The notes beneath the pieces were generated by a model that saw only the letters and a program-made list of their open reading frames with translations, did no database searches and was not told where the DNA came from. A DNA stretch of 35,714 nucleotides, taken from assembly GCA_000751555.1 (NCBI GenBank), contig CCEZ01000005.1, forward strand, positions 1 through 35,714. Reading direction: 5' to 3'. Source of the DNA: Anaerosalibacter massiliensis (lineage in GTDB: Bacteria > Bacillota > Clostridia > Tissierellales > Sporanaerobacteraceae). This document shows, one piece after another, positions 6,827 to 14,026 of the stretch. The stretch's first letter is position 1; each line of letters begins with the position of its first letter. Both the position numbers and the translations under genes were made by a program.

Positions 6827-7315
6827 ATGTTTAATTTTCAAGTAAATCATGATGAAGCAGTAGATTTTGGATTAATAGAAGAAGGAGAGTATGAGGTTAT
6901 AGTTGCCAAGGCTTTTGAGGATGCCGCTAAGAGTGGAACAATGTTTATTAATTTACATTTAGTAGTTAGAAATGATGTAGATCAAAAGTACCAAAATAAA
7001 TATATATTTGCTAGTATTTGGCAGTCAAAAGAAACTAATCAATACCATGCTGGTATGTTAAATACAGTGGCTAAAGCTTTGAGAATTGAAAATGGTAAGA
7101 GATATAACAGTTTAGAAGAATTATTAAATGACTTTAGAGGTAAAACTGCAAGAGTAACAGTAAAGCATGAAGAATATAATGGAAAAACTAATGCTAGAGT
7201 TAAGGGTTGGGAGCCAAGTAAATTTGAGACTTGTAACCATCAGTTTAAAAATAAAGATAATGCAATAAATATTCCAGGATTTCATCCAGTAGATGATGAT
7301 GACTGCCCATTTTAA
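6827..7315 (+). CDS. DUF669 protein, probable phage single-stranded-DNA-binding protein
   Basis: 162 residues. The core (EEGEYEVIVAKAFEDAAKSG, IWQSKETNQYHAGMLNTVAKAL, DFRGKTARVTVKHEEYNGK) follows the DUF669 pattern, probably an OB-like fold. The last residues, DDDDCPF, are an acidic tip like the C-terminal tail of bacterial SSB proteins, which docks replication and repair partners. AAGGAGG is inside the preceding gene's end. It is placed between the recombination genes and the primase, where an SSB would be used. Confidence 0.8.
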   Translation: MFNFQVNHDEAVDFGLIEEGEYEVIVAKAFEDAAKSGTMFINLHLVVRNDVDQKYQNKYIFASIWQSKETNQYHAGMLNTVAKALRIENGKRYNSLEELLNDFRGKTARVTVKHEEYNGKTNARVKGWEPSKFETCNHQFKNKDNAINIPGFHPVDDDDCPF

Positions 7316-7316
7316 T

Positions 7317-7338
7317 AGAGGGGATTTATTTCCCCTCT
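7317..7338 (+). promoter_or_regulatory. Intergenic hairpin just before the primase start
   Basis: AGAGGGGA-TTTATT-TCCCCTCT is a perfect 8-bp stem. No T-run follows, so it is not an ordinary terminator. It lies two bases after the DUF669 stop and three bases before AAGGATGTGA, the likely ribosome site of the TTG-started primase, so it may stabilise, process or attenuate the message. The same 8-bp arms recur at 34214-34233. Confidence 0.6.
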
Positions 7339-7356
7339 CAAAGGATGTGATAATAA

Positions 7357-9612
7357 TTGTATGAAAATATACCTCAAGAATTAAAAAAATTAAATCAATG
7401 GGTTTGTTGGAAAGCTGAAGAAAGAAATGGAAAAATAACTAAGACACCTATAAATCCTATGACTGGCGGTTATGCACAATCAAATAACCCTAGCACATGG
7501 ACAGATTTTTACACAGCAGTAAGAATATCCGAGAATTTTAGCGGAATAGGTTTTATGTTAGGAAACGGAATATTTGGAATAGATTTAGATGATATGGATG
7601 ATGAAATAGAAAAGTTTGAAAATGGTGATGAAAACAATGTAATATCAGAATTCATTCATTCTTTAGGAAGTTATGCAGAATATAGTCCTTCCGGTAAAGG
7701 AATTCATATTTTATGCAAAGGAAAACTTCCTCCAGGAGGTAGAAGAAAAGGACAATTTGAATTCTATGAAAATGGTCGATTCTTTACTATGACAGGAAAT
7801 ATAGCTTCTGAATATATTGAAATAGTTGATTGTACTGAAACAGTCAAATATCTACACAGCAAATATATAGGAATACAAAATCAATCTTTAAATACAAAAC
7901 GAGAGACTAGACCTTTAGATTTGGATGAAAGTCAGATTATAGATATAGCTCTAAAATCAAAGCAAGGACAAGCATTTTCCACTCTCTACAATGGATTTTG
8001 GGAAGGATTATATCCTAGTCAATCTGAAGCGGATTTGGCTTTTGCTAATATGTTGGCGTTTTGGACTAGTAGAGATTTTAATAAAATGGATTCTATATTT
8101 AGAAAAAGTGGATTGTATAGACCTAAATGGGATAGTAAAAGAGGTCAAACAACTTATGGAGAAGGAATTTTAAATAAAGCTATAGCGGATTGCAGAGAAG
8201 TATTTACTCCTGGAAATGGAATAGATGATTATGGGATTATTATACTGGACAATAAAGTTAAAAAATTTCCTTTTGATGACACAGGAAATGCTGATAGGTT
8301 TGTAAACAAGTTTGAAGATACAGTTAGATATAGTTATGTAGACAAAGGTTGGTATTTTTATAACGGAAAGAAATGGGAGTTTGATTTAGTAGGACATGTA
8401 AAAAAATTAACGGAAGAAGTTATCCAGGACATGAAATTAGAACTTGCTTATTGTAAAGATGAAGATGAAGAAAAACAATTCTTTAAACATCTAAAATACA
8501 CTAGGAATAATAGAGGTAAGACTAATATGTTAAAAGAATCTGAGCATAGATTGCCGATTTTACCTGGAGAATTTGATAAAAGAAAAGACATTTTTAATTG
8601 TATGAATGGAGTTGTTAGTCTTAAAAATGGAAAATTATATGCTCATAACCATAAGCAATATTTAAGCAAAATGTCTTATGTAGAATATACAGATAACATT
8701 GATTGCCCTATGTGGATAGAGTTTTTAAATCAAATATTTGATAATGATACAGAATTAATTCATTACATTCAAAAAGCAGTTGGCTATTCTATGAGTGGAT
8801 CCACAAAAGAGCAATGTGTGTTTTTCTGCTATGGAAATGGAAGGAATGGTAAGTCTACTTTCTTGGATATTATAGCGGCTATTATGGGAGATTATGCTAC
8901 AAACATACAACCAGAAACAGTTATGATACAGAATAGGCAAAGTGGGGCTAATAGTGATATAGCAAGACTTAAAGGAGCAAGATTTGTTACTACTGTAGAG
9001 CCAAATGAAGGTGCAAGGATCAATGAAGGACTTTTAAAGCAATTAACTGGTGGAGATACAGTAACAGCTAGACATTTGTATGGGAGAGAGTTTGAATTTG
9101 AGCCAGAATTTAAACTATGGATGTCAACTAACCATAAACCTATTATTCGTGGTAGGGATTTGGGGATATGGAGAAGGATGCATTTAATTCCCTTTACAGT
9201 TCAGATTCCAGACGATAAAGTGGACAAAAATTTAAAATATAAGCTTAAAAAAGAATTGACTGGAATCTTAAATTGGGCAGTGGAGGGAGCTTTGAAATGG
9301 CATAGAGAAGGATTAAAAATGCCTAATGCAGTTCAGGAAGCAGTAAAGGAATATAAAAGTGAGATGGATGTTATAAGTGCATTTTTAGAACAATGTACTG
9401 TGCGAGGAATAGGAGAAGTAAAAGCTAGTGAATTATATAAAGCTTATACAAATTGGGCTGACGAAAACAACGAGTATAAAATGTCAAATACTAGATTTGG
9501 TAAGGAAATAACGTTGAAGTTTGAAAAAGTAAGAAATAGAGATGGCATATACTATCAAGGATTAAAATTGGATGGTGATAGTAAATCTTATCAAATTAGC
9601 TATGGTTATTAA
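7357..9612 (+). CDS. Primase-polymerase / SF3 helicase replication protein (P4/D5 type)
   Basis: 751 residues from TTG 7357; the site is AAGGATGTGA. The N-terminal archaeo-eukaryotic primase-like domain (about 1-170) has GIDLDD with its metal-binding acidic pair, SGKGIHIL and FYENGRFFTMTG. A D5-type region (about 400-440, FNCMNGVVSLKNGKLY) is followed by an SF3 helicase: Walker A GNGRNGKST (about residue 495), FVTTVEPNEG, sensor LWMSTNHKP. This single protein primes and unwinds the phage genome. An ATG four bases downstream of the TTG opens a seven-codon reading frame (7361-7384) in another frame, which may lower initiation. Confidence 0.93.
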   Translation: MYENIPQELKKLNQWVCWKAEERNGKITKTPINPMTGGYAQSNNPSTWTDFYTAVRISENFSGIGFMLGNGIFGIDLDDMDDEIEKFENGDENNVISEFIHSLGSYAEYSPSGKGIHILCKGKLPPGGRRKGQFEFYENGRFFTMTGNIASEYIEIVDCTETVKYLHSKYIGIQNQSLNTKRETRPLDLDESQIIDIALKSKQGQAFSTLYNGFWEGLYPSQSEADLAFANMLAFWTSRDFNKMDSIFRKSGLYRPKWDSKRGQTTYGEGILNKAIADCREVFTPGNGIDDYGIIILDNKVKKFPFDDTGNADRFVNKFEDTVRYSYVDKGWYFYNGKKWEFDLVGHVKKLTEEVIQDMKLELAYCKDEDEEKQFFKHLKYTRNNRGKTNMLKESEHRLPILPGEFDKRKDIFNCMNGVVSLKNGKLYAHNHKQYLSKMSYVEYTDNIDCPMWIEFLNQIFDNDTELIHYIQKAVGYSMSGSTKEQCVFFCYGNGRNGKSTFLDIIAAIMGDYATNIQPETVMIQNRQSGANSDIARLKGARFVTTVEPNEGARINEGLLKQLTGGDTVTARHLYGREFEFEPEFKLWMSTNHKPIIRGRDLGIWRRMHLIPFTVQIPDDKVDKNLKYKLKKELTGILNWAVEGALKWHREGLKMPNAVQEAVKEYKSEMDVISAFLEQCTVRGIGEVKASELYKAYTNWADENNEYKMSNTRFGKEITLKFEKVRNRDGIYYQGLKLDGDSKSYQISYGY

Positions 9613-9617
9613 AAAAA

Positions 9618-9726
9618 TGTGTATAGGTGTGTATTGTTTTAACCGATTTTCTATAACTTTTATATATTTAATTTCTCCATAGGGACTTTACTATATAACT
9701 ATTCAATCTATACACACCTATACACA
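9618..9726. repeat. 16-bp perfect inverted repeat after the primase, candidate replication origin
   Basis: TGTGTATAGGTGTGTA (9618-9633) and its exact complement (9711-9726) are separated by 77 bases of A+T-rich DNA. Each arm holds TGTGTA twice, four bases apart, so the pair offers four hexamers in two orientations. No gene was found between 9613 and 9831. A duplicated, iteron-like site in a 219-base gap beside the primase/helicase gene is where a phage origin is often found. A large cruciform or attenuator is the alternative. Confidence 0.5.
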
Positions 9727-9831
9727 AGTAAGTAAAATACAATAGTATATATAATATATAGATATTATGTAAACCAATAAAAATAGTAAGTATGTAAATA
9801 AACGGTAAATATCATTTTGGGAGGTAGAGAA

Positions 9832-9990
9832 ATGACAGCACAAGAATTAATTAATATTTTAATGCAAGTGGATCCAGAGTGTAAAATAAAATTCAATTTT
9901 AATGGAGATAAATTAGAAGTTGTAAATGAAAATTACAGCATTACTATATATGATGAAGTATTTTTAAATTTAAAGAAGGTGAAGGAATGA
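9832..9990 (+). CDS. Small phage protein, unknown
   Basis: 52 residues, ATG 9832 after GGGAGG, ending TGA 9988-9990. It overlaps the nuclease start as ATGA, so the two are coupled. The product (MTAQELINILMQVDPECKIK) has a short amphipathic helix followed by a beta hairpin-like section. Small proteins beginning this way, with a later SITIYDE-type segment, occur next to VRR-NUC genes in Firmicute phages. No role is known to me. Confidence 0.6.
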   Translation: MTAQELINILMQVDPECKIKFNFNGDKLEVVNENYSITIYDEVFLNLKKVKE

Positions 9991-10301
9991 GAGAGAAAGA
10001 TATACAAAACGAAATTAGACTAGCTCTTTCACCTTATGCGATAGTTTTTAGAGCTAATGTTGGAACATTTGTAACTAGTGATGGACGAGTAGTTGCAACA
10101 GGATTGCCAAAGGGATTTTCAGATTTGTTTGGAGTACGTAAATCAGATGGAAAAGCATTTTTTATAGAGGTTAAGAATGAAAAAGGTAAGACAAGTAAGT
10201 ATCAAGATAACTTCTTGAAACAGATGAAAAAGAATAATGCTATTGTGGGGGTAGCTAGAAGTGCAGAACAAGCAATTAGAATTATTAAAGAAGAATTATA
10301 A
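9987..10301 (+). CDS. VRR-NUC domain nuclease
   Basis: 104 residues forming one complete VRR-NUC (PD-(D/E)xK) domain. The visible active-site parts are GFSDLFG (acidic D), AFFIEVKNEKGK (E-x-K) and the following YQDNF glutamine. Family members cut branched or flap DNA and in phages may act as structure-specific or resolvase-like nucleases. It follows the replication genes with an ATGA overlap, supporting a role in processing replication or recombination intermediates. Confidence 0.88.
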   Translation: MREKDIQNEIRLALSPYAIVFRANVGTFVTSDGRVVATGLPKGFSDLFGVRKSDGKAFFIEVKNEKGKTSKYQDNFLKQMKKNNAIVGVARSAEQAIRIIKEEL

Positions 10302-10446
10302 TAATGCTTTAATTAGATTTAATAATATGGAGAAATGGTGCCAAACTGCAAGTTTAGAAGAACAGTTAAAATATGAAAATGAAATATTAAAAGTAATAAA
10401 TAAGTGTAGTGAATTATTCGAGGAGGTTGAAAATAGTGAAATGTAA
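10261..10446 (+). CDS. Small helical phage protein, start uncertain
   Basis: 61 residues if begun at GTG 10261, which overlaps the nuclease by 41 bases and has GGGGG about 11 bases upstream. The only other in-frame start, ATG 10327, gives 39 residues and has no ribosome site. The product (KNYNNALIRFNNMEKWCQTA, then EEVE) resembles small helical proteins near VRR-NUC genes in clostridial phages. The downstream gene's ribosome site lies inside its end. No function known. Confidence 0.5.
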   Translation: MQNKQLELLKKNYNNALIRFNNMEKWCQTASLEEQLKYENEILKVINKCSELFEEVENSEM

Positions 10447-10597
10447 GGAAAGAGTTAGCAAGTATTGTAGACAAGCATTAAGCTATAAAAAATATGCAGA
10501 GATAAGAAGATGTAATAAGTGTTGTATAGATTGTATAGAGCCATGTAGCAATATATGTAAGAAAGCTTTAGACATAAATAAGAGTGAGTTAAAATGA
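10436..10597 (+). CDS. Small cysteine-rich protein, probable zinc binder
   Basis: The start taken is GTG 10436 because AGGAGG lies about nine bases before it; a GTG at 10409 has no such site. 53 residues with seven cysteines between residues 3 and 40, including RRCNKCCIDCIEPCSNICKK. The spacing could hold one or two zinc ions, and the surroundings are basic. It overlaps both neighbours by a few bases. No known family; a DNA- or RNA-binding role is inference. Confidence 0.6.
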   Translation: MKCKERVSKYCRQALSYKKYAEIRRCNKCCIDCIEPCSNICKKALDINKSELK

Positions 10598-10824
10598 TAC
10601 AAAGAAAAATTAAAGAATTGGATGAGAAATTAAAGATAGGAAGAAATTATAAAATTAATTACATTGCAAGTAAACCTAATAAAAATGGGACTAATAAATT
10701 TGAAGGTATTCTAGTTAAGAAAATTAATGAATATTACTTATTTGAAAATAAAGAATACAAGGAGTGTTTTCTAAAAGTAGATTTTGTTACCGGCCAATAT
10801 AGAATCAAGGAGGTAGGGTATTGA
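10594..10824 (+). CDS. Small phage protein, unknown
   Basis: 76 residues starting ATG 10594, overlapping the previous stop. A short N-terminal helix (KIKELDEKLKIGRNYKINY) is followed by alternating beta-like strands (FEGILVKKINEYYLFENKEY, FVTGQYRIKEV). It ends in TTGA shared with the start of the sigma factor, and its end also carries that gene's AAGGAGG site. No family is recognised. Confidence 0.6.
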   Translation: MIQRKIKELDEKLKIGRNYKINYIASKPNKNGTNKFEGILVKKINEYYLFENKEYKECFLKVDFVTGQYRIKEVGY

Positions 10825-12002
10825 ATGAAGAGATAAATAAGATGGTTGAAGAAAATTTAAATCTTGTCCCTTTTGTAGTTTATAAAAAATTTAAAGTGGA
10901 TATATCTAAGAACCCTGACTTAATAGATGAATATATAGGGGTAGGAAATGAAGCTTTAATTGAAGCGTGTCAAAGATTTGATGAAAGTCATGGAGTAAAA
11001 TTCAGTACCTATGCAGTCAGTATTATTTGGGGGAAGATACAAAGATTTAGAAGAGATAAGAAAAATAGTATTAGACTTCCTAGAAGACTTCAAAAGGCAG
11101 GGACAGAATACAATAGAGGAAAAGCTTTAAATAAAGATATAGATACAATTTGTAAAGAAACCGGAGTAAAAAAGGAAGACATAGAAGAATGGTTAAGGAG
11201 TAAGGGAGTGGTCAATTTGGACACACCTATACGAGATCCTAAAGATGAAGGTTCTAATACAACAATGTTAGATATGTTAACAGATGACTTTGATGTAGAG
11301 GAATCTGTAGTTGAAGATATAAAGTATAAAGAAAAAATGGAGATATTGGAAAAAGCTTTGAGACCTTTAGAGTTTCAAGTAGTAAAATTAGTAGAATCAG
11401 GGATATACAAACAGAATGATTTAGCAAATATTTTAGGAGTATCTCAACCACAAGTTAGCAGAATATTAAAAAGATTAACTAAATTAGTAGGGCCAACTTT
11501 AGAAAAATATTATTCTGGAGAAATAGATCTACAGGAATTTTGTAAAAGATTAAAAATAAAGGAGGATGTATTCATGAATTTTGATAAAGAGATTAAAATA
11601 GCGTGTAATTGGCTTATAAATAATCCTGGTGAAGAGTTGAATTTAGCGAAAGTACTTAAAGAGGAAGGCATAAATATATCATCATATTATAGGACAAGAC
11701 TAAAAGGCATGATTTTAAAGGAAATGCTGAAAGAAGGATATCAAGTTGAAGAAGTTCCTTATGCTTCCGGTGGAACTAGACTAAAATTATGTGAATCTAA
11801 AGAAATTAGAGAGAACCAGGAGAAAGAAAAAATTATCATTGAAGAAAAAGAAGAAGAAAATGTTTTATTAAATATCCTGGATATACCAATTTCAAATTGT
11901 GATTTAGAATTTACTGAAGCATTGCAGAAATCTTTATCAATGTTTACTATGTTAGGAAAAACAACGGTACTAGATATTAGAGTTAGGGAGGTAAGCCAAT
12001 GA
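10821..12002 (+). CDS. Phage sigma-70-family factor with extra C-terminal part
   Basis: 393 residues from TTG 10821 (AAGGAGG upstream). Region 2 spans about residues 35-90 (DEYIGVGNEALIEACQRFDE, FSTYAVSIIWGKIQRFRRD). A region 3-like part follows to about residue 140, and region 4 lies at about 180-220 (EFQVVKLVESGIYKQ, DLANILGVSQPQVSRILKRL). This is a SigF/SigB/SigG-like architecture that could redirect host RNA polymerase to late promoters. Residues 252-393 are extra: an HTH-like part (FDKEIKIACNWLI, LAKVLKEEGINISSYYRTRL) and an acidic tail. A strong ribosome site with in-frame ATG at 11574 precedes this part, so it may also be made alone. The family's usual length is about 240-260 residues. 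Confidence 0.85.
   Translation: MNEEINKMVEENLNLVPFVVYKKFKVDISKNPDLIDEYIGVGNEALIEACQRFDESHGVKFSTYAVSIIWGKIQRFRRDKKNSIRLPRRLQKAGTEYNRGKALNKDIDTICKETGVKKEDIEEWLRSKGVVNLDTPIRDPKDEGSNTTMLDMLTDDFDVEESVVEDIKYKEKMEILEKALRPLEFQVVKLVESGIYKQNDLANILGVSQPQVSRILKRLTKLVGPTLEKYYSGEIDLQEFCKRLKIKEDVFMNFDKEIKIACNWLINNPGEELNLAKVLKEEGINISSYYRTRLKGMILKEMLKEGYQVEEVPYASGGTRLKLCESKEIRENQEKEKIIIEEKEEENVLLNILDIPISNCDLEFTEALQKSLSMFTMLGKTTVLDIRVREVSQ
11561..11576 (+). promoter_or_regulatory. Strong internal ribosome site and in-frame ATG within the sigma gene
   Basis: GGAGG at 11561-11565, within AAAGGAGGATG, is eight bases before ATG 11574-11576. That ATG is in frame with the sigma factor (codon 252) and would give a separate 142-residue protein ending at 12002. 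The site sits exactly at the boundary between sigma region 4 and the added C-terminal part. Confidence 0.6.
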
Positions 12003-12355
12003 ATGTAGATAAAATAATAAAATTAAATAATAAATATGGTATTTGTTCTAAATGCGGAAATAAGTATATCGGAAATGGACAAGGTGGGATTTATAATGAT
12101 GAATACAAATTTGTTAGATGGTGTAAATGTGGATTTAAGGTAACGGTATTTGAAGATGGAAAAGAAATTACAGAAAGAACTAATATAAGCCAATTAGATA
12201 AAAAAGTAAATGAAGATGAAACTTTAAGAGATTTTATCAAAACTTCACATAAAGAATTTTATGAAACTGAATTAACTGATGAATATATAGATAGTTTAGA
12301 TGAAATAAAATTATCAATATTAGTAGATTACTTGGATGATTTATGGCTTAAATAG
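11999..12355 (+). CDS. Zinc-ribbon phage protein, possibly DUF3797-like
   Basis: 118 residues, ATG 11999 overlapping the sigma stop by four bases. The N-terminal half has CSKCGNKYIGNGQGG and, 20 residues on, WCKCGFKV, giving four cysteines for a zinc ribbon. The CGN...GNGQG pattern resembles DUF3797. The C-terminal half is acidic and helical. Its position between two transcription regulators suggests a role in gene control, by inference. Confidence 0.65.
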   Translation: MNVDKIIKLNNKYGICSKCGNKYIGNGQGGIYNDEYKFVRWCKCGFKVTVFEDGKEITERTNISQLDKKVNEDETLRDFIKTSHKEFYETELTDEYIDSLDEIKLSILVDYLDDLWLK

Positions 12356-12369
12356 GAGGTTATTTAAAT

Positions 12370-12810
12370 ATGGCAGGGAAAGAACTTTTAAAACAATACA
12401 ATAGCTTACTAGAGGAAATAAAGGATTTAAAAAGAGAGATAAAAAAACTTGAAGATACAGAACCTAAACATGAAATAGATAGTGTGAGAGGGTCCAATCC
12501 TTATTTCCCTTATCAACCAAGAAATTTTACTCTTGAAGGATATAACATTGTAGAGGAAGAAGAAAGAAATTGTAAAATTTTAAAAAAGAAAGATATTTTA
12601 GTGAAGAGGAAAAATAAATGTGAGGAATTAAAAATACAAATAGAACAGTTTATAAGTAATATACCAGACTCATTAACTAGAAGAGTATTTAAATATAGAT
12701 ATATTGAAAATTTACCTTGGTTACAGATAGCTTACAGAATCGGAAAACATGATGAAAGTTATCCGAGGAAAGTGGTACATGATAAATATTTGGAGAATTT
12801 AGGCAAATAA
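12370..12810 (+). CDS. DUF1492/RinA-ArpU-type late transcription regulator
   Basis: 146 residues after AGGAGG. A coiled coil (SLLEEIKDLKREIKKLEDTE) is followed by a linker with RGSNPYFPYQPRNFTLEG and a second coiled coil. The C-terminus is sigma region 4-like (SLTRRVFKYRYIENLPWLQI, AYRIGKHDESYPRKV). This plan is typical of phage late regulators at the end of the early region in Firmicute siphoviruses. It is the last gene before the gap with the candidate late promoter, where such an activator would act. Confidence 0.82.
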   Translation: MAGKELLKQYNSLLEEIKDLKREIKKLEDTEPKHEIDSVRGSNPYFPYQPRNFTLEGYNIVEEEERNCKILKKKDILVKRKNKCEELKIQIEQFISNIPDSLTRRVFKYRYIENLPWLQIAYRIGKHDESYPRKVVHDKYLENLGK

Positions 12811-12882
12811 GATTTGTAAATATGATAATGGATGAATAGGTAGATTTATTAGAAATTATTTTTATTTTAAATCTTTTTACTA

Positions 12883-12917
12883 TTAATCCGTTTAATCCGA
12901 AACAGATATGCTAATAT
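12883..12917 (+). promoter_or_regulatory. Candidate activator-dependent late promoter
   Basis: Two exact copies of TTAATCCG (12883-12890 and 12892-12899), nine bases apart, precede TAATAT at 12912-12917 with no good -35 box. A tandem site in place of a -35 is expected for an activated promoter, served by either the phage sigma factor or the DUF1492-type protein. The rest of this gap (12811-13061) holds only the terminator at 12961-12994. Confidence 0.35.
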
Positions 12918-12960
12918 GATAGTAAGTGAAAATGTAAAAAAATTAATAAGAATTCATATT

Positions 12961-12994
12961 AAAAGTCTCACTAATTCAAGGGTGGGACTTTTTA
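12961..12994 (+). terminator. Terminator hairpin before the methyltransferase
   Basis: AAAGTCTCAC pairs with GTGGGACTTT (one G-T pair) around a 10-base loop, then five T. It stands after the candidate late promoter, so reading past it would need antitermination or a leader-type control. Confidence 0.75.
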
Positions 12995-13061
12995 TTACTT
13001 CTTTTTTGATGTGATGGGCGGTGTGCATATTAACCCAATATCATAAAAGGAGATGTTAAGT

Positions 13062-13685
13062 ATGTTAGTTTTAAGTTTATTTAGTGGAATAGGAGCCTTT
13101 GAAAAAGCATTAAAAAAAGCAGGTGTTAACTATAAAATAGTTAATTATTGTGAAATTGATAAATATGCAAGTCATGCTTATAGTGCGATTCATGATATAA
13201 GTGAAAGTTATAACCTGCAAGATGTTACTAAAATAGATACAGATCAACTAAAAGATTTTGACTTATTGACTCATGGTAGTCCATGTCAAGATTTTTCTTT
13301 GTCTGGCAAAGGAAAAGGCGGAGATGAAGGAAGGTTAAACACTAAACAAATAAGCAAATATGGATTACTAAAAGTTGGAGATATTAAAAATCCAAATAGA
13401 TTTAAAATGAATAATAGAGTATTTTCAAAAGATGGTGTAAGTCCAACATTAACAACAACGAATCCAACCAAGATAGTTGAATGTAAAGTAAGACATTTAA
13501 CTCCATTGGAGTTTTGGAGAGCAACAGGATTTAGTGATGAAGATTATTGGAAAGCAAAAAGAGCATTAGAACAAGAATTTTATAAAGGCAAAGATAGAAC
13601 AGATAGTCAGATGTACAAGATGGCCGGAAATAGTATAGTAGTAAATGTATTAGAAGACATTTATAGAGAATTATTTATAGATTAA
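13062..13685 (+). CDS. Cytosine-C5 DNA methyltransferase with a large internal deletion
   Basis: The start taken is ATG 13062, nine bases after AAAGGAG; ATG 13053 touches that site. 207 residues against about 320-350 for intact relatives. Motif I (LSLFSGIGAFEKAL) and motif IV with the catalytic Cys (GSPCQDFSLSGKGKGG) are present. The frame then jumps from GGDEG to NTKQISKYG, so motif VI (ENV) and motif VIII (QxRxR) are missing. The target-recognition end follows (NNRVFSKDGVSPTLTT, LTPLEFWRATGFSDEDYW, QMYKMAGNSIVVNVL; motifs IX-X). The reading frame is intact, but without the ENV glutamate normal catalysis is unlikely. It may still bind DNA, or be decaying. Confidence 0.82.
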   Translation: MLVLSLFSGIGAFEKALKKAGVNYKIVNYCEIDKYASHAYSAIHDISESYNLQDVTKIDTDQLKDFDLLTHGSPCQDFSLSGKGKGGDEGRLNTKQISKYGLLKVGDIKNPNRFKMNNRVFSKDGVSPTLTTTNPTKIVECKVRHLTPLEFWRATGFSDEDYWKAKRALEQEFYKGKDRTDSQMYKMAGNSIVVNVLEDIYRELFID

Positions 13686-13711
13686 GAGTCTTTAAACAAA
13701 GGCTCTTTTTT
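13684..13711 (+). terminator. Terminator after the methyltransferase
   Basis: AAGAGTCTTT pairs with AAAGGCTCTT around AAAC (one G-T pair), followed by a T-run. It begins at the methyltransferase stop codon. The segment AGGCTCTTTTTTCATGCA is nearly repeated in the next terminator at 13972-13998. Confidence 0.85.
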
Positions 13712-13803
13712 CATGCAATAGATTAATATAGTTAAGACAGTAGAATAAAGAAGGATTTCCTCTTTTTCTGTAGAAGTAAGTAAGGAGAAGGGAGGAGAGA
13801 GAG

Positions 13804-13968
13804 ATGGATAAAGATATTTTAATGGCTATGTTGGAGGATATAAAACAAGAAGTCTCAAGCGTTCAATCAGAAGTGAATAGTGTATATACTTATGTATCAG
13901 ATATTACTGAAACAAATAATAAACTAGATAGAATAATAGAACTATTAGAAGAAACATCAAATAAATAA
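13804..13968 (+). CDS. Small coiled-coil protein between two terminators
   Basis: 54 residues, ATG 13804 after GGGAGG, TAA 13966-13968. The sequence (MDKDILMAMLEDIKQEVSSV, NNKLDRIIELLEET) is almost all helix and probably forms a short coiled coil. It resembles the small proteins just before terminase in many Firmicute phages. No enzymatic motif. It stands alone between two intrinsic terminators, so it is either read through by antitermination or has its own weak promoter in 13714-13800. Confidence 0.65.
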   Translation: MDKDILMAMLEDIKQEVSSVQSEVNSVYTYVSDITETNNKLDRIIELLEETSNK

Positions 13969-13971
13969 TTG

Positions 13972-13998
13972 AAGAGCCTATTAACAAGGCTCTTTTTT
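13972..13998 (+). terminator. Terminator immediately before terminase
   Basis: AAGAGCCT and AGGCTCTT form a perfect 8-bp stem around ATTAACA, then six T. It is only about 30 bases before the terminase small-subunit start. Confidence 0.85.
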
Positions 13999-14026
13999 CA
14001 TGCATAAATTTAAGGTAGGTGGTGAT

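Noticed and set aside
7991-8173. Plus-strand frame inside the primase
   Set aside because: Alternative frame of the primase without a ribosome site.
9613-9831. CRISPR-like or iteron array
   Set aside because: Only one inverted pair is present; there are no evenly spaced direct repeats or spacers.
14000-14026. Upstream ATG for the terminase small subunit
   Set aside because: It touches the T-run of a strong terminator, while ATG 14027 has AGGTGGTGAT.
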